From positions 50,434,690 through 50,498,689 of the forward strand of contig CM034236.1 of assembly GCA_019916065.1 (NCBI GenBank): DNA of 64,000 bases, in the 5' to 3' direction. The notes under the pieces were generated by a model, which was not told where the DNA came from, ran no database searches, and was given only the letters and a program-made list of their open reading frames with translations. The translations under genes were made by a program, and so were the position numbers. The number at the start of each line of letters is the position of its first letter. The stretch's first letter is position 1. Shown here piece after piece: positions 58,755-64,000 of this stretch. Source of the stretch: Vitellaria paradoxa (lineage: Eukaryota > Streptophyta > Magnoliopsida > Ericales > Sapotaceae).

Positions 58755-61700
58755 AAGTGCTTCTCTGCAGCCCTAAAATCCAAAACGATCCCTGAACAAG
58801 TCCAACTGGTGGAACTACCCGTGGACACGCCAAAGATCGATGATGTCGGCGGCGATCCGCAGATGAAAGCCACAGAAGGTTTGGAGAAATATCAAATTGG
58901 CCCGGTTGAGGATGATAGATTCTTCCTGATCGGCGCTAACCTGAGCGCCGAGGAAAAACTAGAGCTAACGGAGATGCTCTTGAAGAGTATTGGAACGTTC
59001 GCCTGGACTCCACACGAAATGCCAGGCATTTCCCCCGAAGTCATGACTCATAAGTTGAATGTGAATCCGGAGGTAAAGCCTGTGGTACAAAAAGCAAGGC
59101 GATCAGCTCTCCAACACGCAGACGCTGTCATTGAGGAGGTCGGCCGACTGCTAGAGGCGGAGGCCATTCGGGAAGTCTCATACCCGGAGTGGTTGGCTAA
59201 TACGGTCGTGGTCAAGAAGAAGAATGGGAAGTGGAGAGTCTGCGTAGACTACACAGACCTGAACAAGGCCTGCCCTAAGGATCCATTCCCCCTGCCAAAG
59301 ATCGACCAACTCGTTGATTCAACTGCTGGATGTTCCAGGATGTCGTTCCTGGACGCTTATAGGGGATATCACCAAATCCCTATGTTCGGCCCTGATGAGA
59401 AGAAAACTTCTTTCATAACCCCGCGAGGCATATACTGTTACAGAGTTATGCCATTCGGGCTGAAGAACGCTGGAGCCACCTATCAACGGCTGGTTACGAA
59501 AATATTCAAAAAAGACCTCGGACAGACGATAGAGGTCTACATTGATGATATGGTGGTGAAAAGCAAGGAGCCGAACACACATCTCCAACATCTCCAACAT
59601 GTTTTCTCTACCCTTGATCGGTATGGGTTAAAATTAAATGCTGCCAAGTGTGCCTTCGGAGTTGGCTCAGGTAAATTTTTGGGCCACTTGGTGAGCAGAA
59701 GGGGAATTGAGGCTGATCCCGAGCAAATACGTGCCATCCAATCCGTTTCTCCCCCACGCACTAAAAAAGAGGTCCAGAAGCTCACAGGGATGATGGCAGT
59801 ACTCAACCGGTTTATTAGCAGATCATCCGACAAGTGCCGACCATTCTTTAGACTGCTCAAAGGGGTCAATAAGATGCAATGGGATGCTGAGGCGGATGCG
59901 GCACTGGAAAAGCTTAAAGAATATCTGACAACTGTCCCGATATTGTCAACACTGCAGCCAGGGGATATTTTGCAGCTATATCTGGCAGTCTCAGAGCATG
60001 CAGTCAGTGCCGTCTTGCTGAGAGAGGAACAAAGGAAGCAGCATCCTATTTACTATGTGAGCAAAACAATGCAAGGAGCAGAGACCAGATATCTTCCCCT
60101 AGAGAAATTAACCTTGGCATTAATAATGGCATCCAGGAAGCTAGCCCATTATTTCCATGCACACACCATTCAAGTTGTCACCGATCAGCCGATTGACCAT
60201 GTTTTAAAGAGGGCTGATGTATCGGGCCGGCTAGCAAAGTGGGCAGTTTCCCTTGGTGCATTCGACATAAAATTCATCCCAAGAACCGCGATAAAGGCTC
60301 AAGTCCTGGCCGATTTTGTAGCGGAATTTTTCACACCAGCCTGTGGTCAAACAAAAGAAGTATGGCATGTTGAAATAAGGTCTGCTCCGGCCGAACACAA
60401 TGAGGCCGAACAACCTTGGCAAATCGAGGTTGACGGATTTTCCACTAGAAAAAGAGGCGGCGTGGGCATAGTTCTGACTACACCAGAAGGGGTCTCAATA
60501 GAATATGCAATAAAACTCGAGTTCGAGGTTACTAATAATGAGGCGGAGTATGAAGCCCTCCTAGCTGGACTCGACATCGCTCGGCGGTTGATGGCGGATG
60601 ATATTGTAATAAGGACTGACTCTCAGTTGGTTGCAAACCAGCTGAAGGGTGAGTATTTGGCCAGAAGTGAAAAGATGGCAGAGTATTTAGAAGTCGCAAA
60701 AAAGAGAATTGAAGGCTTTAATAAAGCTAGCGTGGAGCTCATTGGCAGGGATCATAACGCTCATGCTGATGCACTTGCAACGCTAGCCGCCTCTTCTCGA
60801 ATAAGGCTAACTGACCAGGTCTTTATGGAAGTCATAAAGAGGCCGAGCATAATGAAAGACGTAGAGGTAATGTGTGCTGACCTAGCCCCATCTTGGATGG
60901 ATCCAATCATCACTTACTTGAAGGACGGAACACTTCCCGAAGACAAGACAGAAGCAAAGAAACTAAGAATAAAAGCCGCCAGGTTTTGGCTTCTCTCCTG
61001 ACCAGAAGTTATACAAAAAGTCATTCACAGGCCCCTATCTTCTTTGTGTTCATCCCGATAAAGTGCAAGACTTTCTTTACGAGCTTCATGAAGGTGTTGT
61101 GGAGCACATACTGGGGGCAGATCACTGGCGCACCGAGCAATTACTCAAGGGTATTGGTGACCGAAGATGGGATATGACGCTCAGGCCTATATTCAGAGAT
61201 GCAAGAAATGTCAGAAGTTCGCTCCCATTCCTCACCAGCCAGCCCAGGAACTCAGCCCGCTTACCAGCCTCTGGCCGTTCGCTCAATGGGGACTCGACAT
61301 TGTGGGACATCTGCCTCCTGCTTCGGGAAATAGAAAGTTCTTAGTGGTCGGCACCGACTACTTTACTAAGTGGGTGGAAGCAGAACCCCTAGCTCACATC
61401 AGAGATGCTGATACCATTCGATTTATTTGGAAGAACATCATTACCAGGTATGGCATCCCTAGGACACTTATTTCCGACAATGGGACGCAATTTGACAGTG
61501 CCCCATTTAGGGAATATTGTTCTAGATATGGAATCAAGAATATTTACTCTACACCAGCTTACCCCCAAAGCAATGGTCAAGCCGAAGCTACGAACAAAGT
61601 CATTCTCAATGGGATTAAGAAAAGACTGGAAGCGGCAAAAGGGAGATGGGTGGATGAATTGCCATCAGTACTGTGGACCTACCGAACAACCCCTAGAAGA

Positions 61701-62132
61701 TCAACCGGAGAATCTCCCTTCTCTCTGGCTTACGGTGTTGAAGCCGTCATACCCTTAGAAGTTGGCCTCCCGAGCATCAGAACTCTATCATTTGACAGAG
61801 GGGAGAATGATCAAGCTATGGGAATAAGCCTGGATCTAATCGATGAAAGAAGGGAACTGGCGGCACTAAGGTTAGCCAACTACCAGCAAGAAACAAGGAA
61901 GAAATTTAATAAAGGGGTCAGACGTAGAGAATTCCGTACTGGCGATTGGGTGCTGAGAAAATTAATGGGAAGCAGGAAAGATCAAACTGAAGGAAAGTTT
62001 GGAGCTAATTGGGAGGGACCATTCCTCGTCTCTGAGGTGCTCGGCAATGGCGCCTACAAGTTAATTGACATGGAGGGAAAGCCAATCAAAAGACCATGGA
62101 ATGTAGCCCATCTCAAGTTGTACTATCATTAA
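58755..62132 (+). pseudogene. Gypsy pol: RT, two RNases H, integrase; damaged
   Basis: RT (YPEWLANTVVVKKKNGKWR, YHQIPM, VYIDDMVVKSK at about 59540), RNase H (TDQPIDHVLKR), then archaeal-type RNase H (VDGFST, NNEAEYEALLAG, RTDSQL, NAHADALA, about 60420-60790). The integrase zinc finger (HTGGRSLAHRA...CKKC) leads to a D-D-E core (LDIVGHLP, ISDNGTQF, NGQAEATNK) and ends NVAHLKLYYH at 62132. A one-base shift near 60996 (after FWLLS) moves reading to the next frame (DQKLYKKSFTGPYLLCVHPD) and a shift back occurs near 61097 (after LHEG). A TGA at 61158-61160 replaces what is normally Trp in GYWWP. The remainder is open. Confidence 0.92.
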
Positions 62133-62267
62133 TTTTTTCTTCACGTTTGTTGATTAAAGACTTTGTACGTTTAGCAATCCTTTTTACAAAGCAAAAGCAA
62201 TTCCAAAAGCTTGAAGATCACTCCTTGCTTAACAAAAAGACGCCACGTCTCTTTGGGTGGTGGCACG

Positions 62268-62790
62268 GAAAAGAGCCACTCTCGGCTTCCCGAGCATTGG
62301 TACGAAAAGAATGCCCCATCTCCATCGATGTTGGCACATTCCTGGTTTATTTACTGACCAGGAAATGCTCTTTAGACTGAGATTCAATTCCTCGGTCTTA
62401 TGAAAACAATTATCAAAAGAAGCCACGCTCGGCTTGCCCAGCATTGGCACATTCCTGGTTTATTTACTGACCAGGATATTCTCTTTAGACTGAGATTCAA
62501 TTCCTCGGTCTTCTGAAAAGAATTATCAAAAGAAGCCACGCTCGGCTTGCCCAGCGTTGGCACATTCATGGTTTATTTACTGACCAGGAAATGCTCTTTA
62601 GACTGAGATTCAATTCCTCAGTCTCCTGAAAAGAATTATCAAAAGAAATCCATGCTCGGTTCGCCGACCATTGGTACAGAAAGAACCCACATCATTTCTG
62701 ATGGTGGCCCAATCTTGATTTATTCATCGACCAGATACGATTTTTTAAATCAAGATTCGATTCTTGGTTTGTTAATTGGAAGCAAAAGAA
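62268..62790 (+). repeat. 113-bp tandem repeat array behind gypsy pol
   Basis: About four diverged units contain GCTCGGCTTGCCCAGC, CTGGTTTATTTACTGACCAG and GAGATTCAATTCCTCGGTC. The two best units start at 62421 and 62534 (period 113). The first unit carries about 35 extra bases and the last is the most diverged. Tandem arrays between pol and the 3' LTR are known for Tat/Ogre-group elements. Confidence 0.88.
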
Positions 62791-63245
62791 GCATGTTCTA
62801 AAGAGCTCAGCGCCGGTATCATAAAGGTACAATTTTTCGATGCTCGGCATGAGATTAAAAAGCGAAGATTTGTCGGAAGGTAGTTACCTCCGTTATTATG
62901 TGAAAGCAGGAGGACAGCCGAACTTATCGCGGTATGTGAGATTTATTAAAGTTATGTCTCTTTAACAAAAGCTTGAAGTCATTTTATGAAAAGCAAACTA
63001 CTACATTAGCTTGTTACCTCTGAAGGGTTTACTGTTTAAAGTATTTCTGTTAGAAGTTGTGGTTGCTCGGCAAAGTGGTACAAATCCAGACACCATACAT
63101 ACTTCAATACAAAGCACAAAATATGCAAACAGAAAGACAGACTGTCAATAGGGGACAAGCTTTTATTACATGCCTCAGAGTACGGTTACAATACATTTTA
63201 CATAACTATCAATCGAAGAAGCTACCCTAAATCTAAGATGAGGCA
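62791..63245 (+). other. Non-coding stretch between repeat array and antisense ORF
   Basis: Part of the gypsy element. No open frame of note on either strand. Confidence 0.5.
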
Positions 63246-64000
63246 TTAACATTTGTTGTAAGGGTTTGTAGCTACTTCGTGGGAAAAAACGTCAAGGTAT
63301 TCCTCGGCTGCACTCCTTATAATTTCATCAGCTAGCCAGTTAAGGCATTCCCCAATCAATCCATCGGCAGTTCTAAAGAAACAAAGACAGAAAAATAAAA
63401 CAAGATTAGAGAAAATCAAATTACTTTCATTCACTTAGAGTTAAAAGTTCTCTATTGTTACATCCGAATAAAAGAGAGAAAATACATATATGTACAAAAA
63501 GGCTCACTTCTCTCCTCCCTTAGTAGGATCCCTCTCCACTATTAAATCAACTTGTTCAAGCGCTTGGGAGGTGTCCTTCTGGGCACTATCCACCTCAACC
63601 TCCCCCTCGTCGATTGTTTCTTCGGCAGTATGAATTGAGGGAGTTTGAGGTGGACGCTCAAAGCTGAACTGAGGAATTGGGCGCTCTGGATCAGGATAAG
63701 GGACCTCCTTGTATATGGGGTTGGTGTGATCAATGTTGTTCCTCTTCATTGCGGCCTCCCAACCCTCAAGAAAGAAGTCGTTGTGAGCGTCCCTCATCTG
63801 ATCCACGCAGTCATTGATTTGGGCTTCCACTTCAGCTTTGGCCTTCTCCTCGGCTTCTCGGAGGGCAGCTTCTTTCTCTGCCAGGGCCCGAGTCTTCAGC
63901 GCAAGCTCTGCCCGAAGGTTGGCAAGCTCTTGCTTCGATTTTTCTTGCTCGGCCCTGGAAGCCTCCAACTCCTTCAGGAATAATTCCTGTCCCGTCTTTG
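63246..64000 (-). CDS. Antisense additional ORF of the gypsy element, two predicted exons
   Basis: On the minus strand an open frame enters from beyond the window (64000) and runs to 63508. There GAA|GTGAGC is a good donor; unspliced it stops at TGA 63504. A pyrimidine-rich acceptor TTTGTTTCTTTAG ends at 63373. Removing this 135-bp intron joins the frame in phase to 63372-63246, giving GGEKTADGLIGECLNWL and ending NPYNKC. No ATG is seen; the start lies outside. The first part is a strongly charged coiled coil (about 63830-63960, LAEKEAALREAEEKAK), then NDFFLEGWEAAMK and an acidic region. Additional antisense ORFs of unknown function are known from Retand-type elements. The intron is my prediction. 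Confidence 0.7.

Larger units (their letters stand above)
55510..64000 (+). mobile_element. Ty3/gypsy LTR retrotransposon, Tat/Retand type, 3' end outside window
   Basis: 5' LTR, primer site, gag-pol, downstream tandem repeats and an antisense ORF are present; the 3' LTR lies beyond 64000. The assignment to the Tat/Retand (Ogre) group rests on a second, archaeal-type RNase H after the normal RNase H, no chromodomain after the integrase, and the antisense additional ORF. The left junction is exact because copy A shows the same sequence without the element; the expected 5-bp target duplication is CTCAC (55505-55509). Coding damage is limited to three stops and two frameshifts. Confidence 0.93.

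Overview
This is a nuclear window from a flowering plant, almost certainly a woody or herbaceous eudicot. The evidence is AT-rich, gene-poor sequence, GT-AG introns, plant-specific gene families (NPH3/RPT2-like, class III acyl-CoA-binding protein, a VYELHRLYRIQK-type protein) and many typical plant transposable elements. I cannot name the species. Host genes occupy only a few kilobases; most identifiable DNA is mobile elements or their remnants. Layout, left half: a probable Helitron 3' end near 300. An ACBP3-like gene on the minus strand (2882-4866, five predicted exons). AT-rich spacer to about 11 kb, with an LTR-like relic at 9.4-10.1 kb. A decayed LINE ORF2 on the minus strand that was split by a complete Tnt1/Tork-type Copia element (11783-17120, target duplication CATTC). 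A hAT-like non-autonomous element (20148-20805). A young Copia element on the plus strand (22214-27346; 240-bp LTRs with three differences). An intact five-exon NPH3/BTB gene on the plus strand (28827-31718, 611 aa). Middle (31.7-39.4 kb) is an island of small non-autonomous elements with visible target duplications: two tRNA-derived SINEs (31906-32102, 34376-34641), a Tourist-like MITE (33239-33580), a second hAT-like element (34772-35319), a TRIM-like mini LTR element whose interior is a CpG-rich 24-bp minisatellite (35978-37209), and a Cassandra-type solo LTR with a 5S rRNA-like domain (38419-38722). Right half: a two-exon gene of unknown function (39409-40191, minus) and about 3.8 kb of its upstream DNA are present twice (39511-43979 and 51064-55509). 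The duplication breakpoint lies inside the second exon, so the second gene copy is truncated. The spacer holds a head-to-head inverted Cassandra LTR (46373-46758), a perfect 20-bp-stem hairpin (47668-47718) and a non-autonomous CACTA transposon (47821-49853). Copy B ends exactly where a Ty3/gypsy element of the Tat/Retand type begins (55510 to beyond the window end); copy A shows the unoccupied site. The gypsy element carries gag, protease, RT, RNase H, an additional archaeal-type RNase H and integrase, with three stops and two compensating frameshifts. After these come a 113-bp tandem repeat array and an antisense additional ORF that appears to contain a 135-bp intron. This antisense spliced ORF is the most unusual feature. 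All three large retroelements are interrupted by stop codons while otherwise holding one reading frame.
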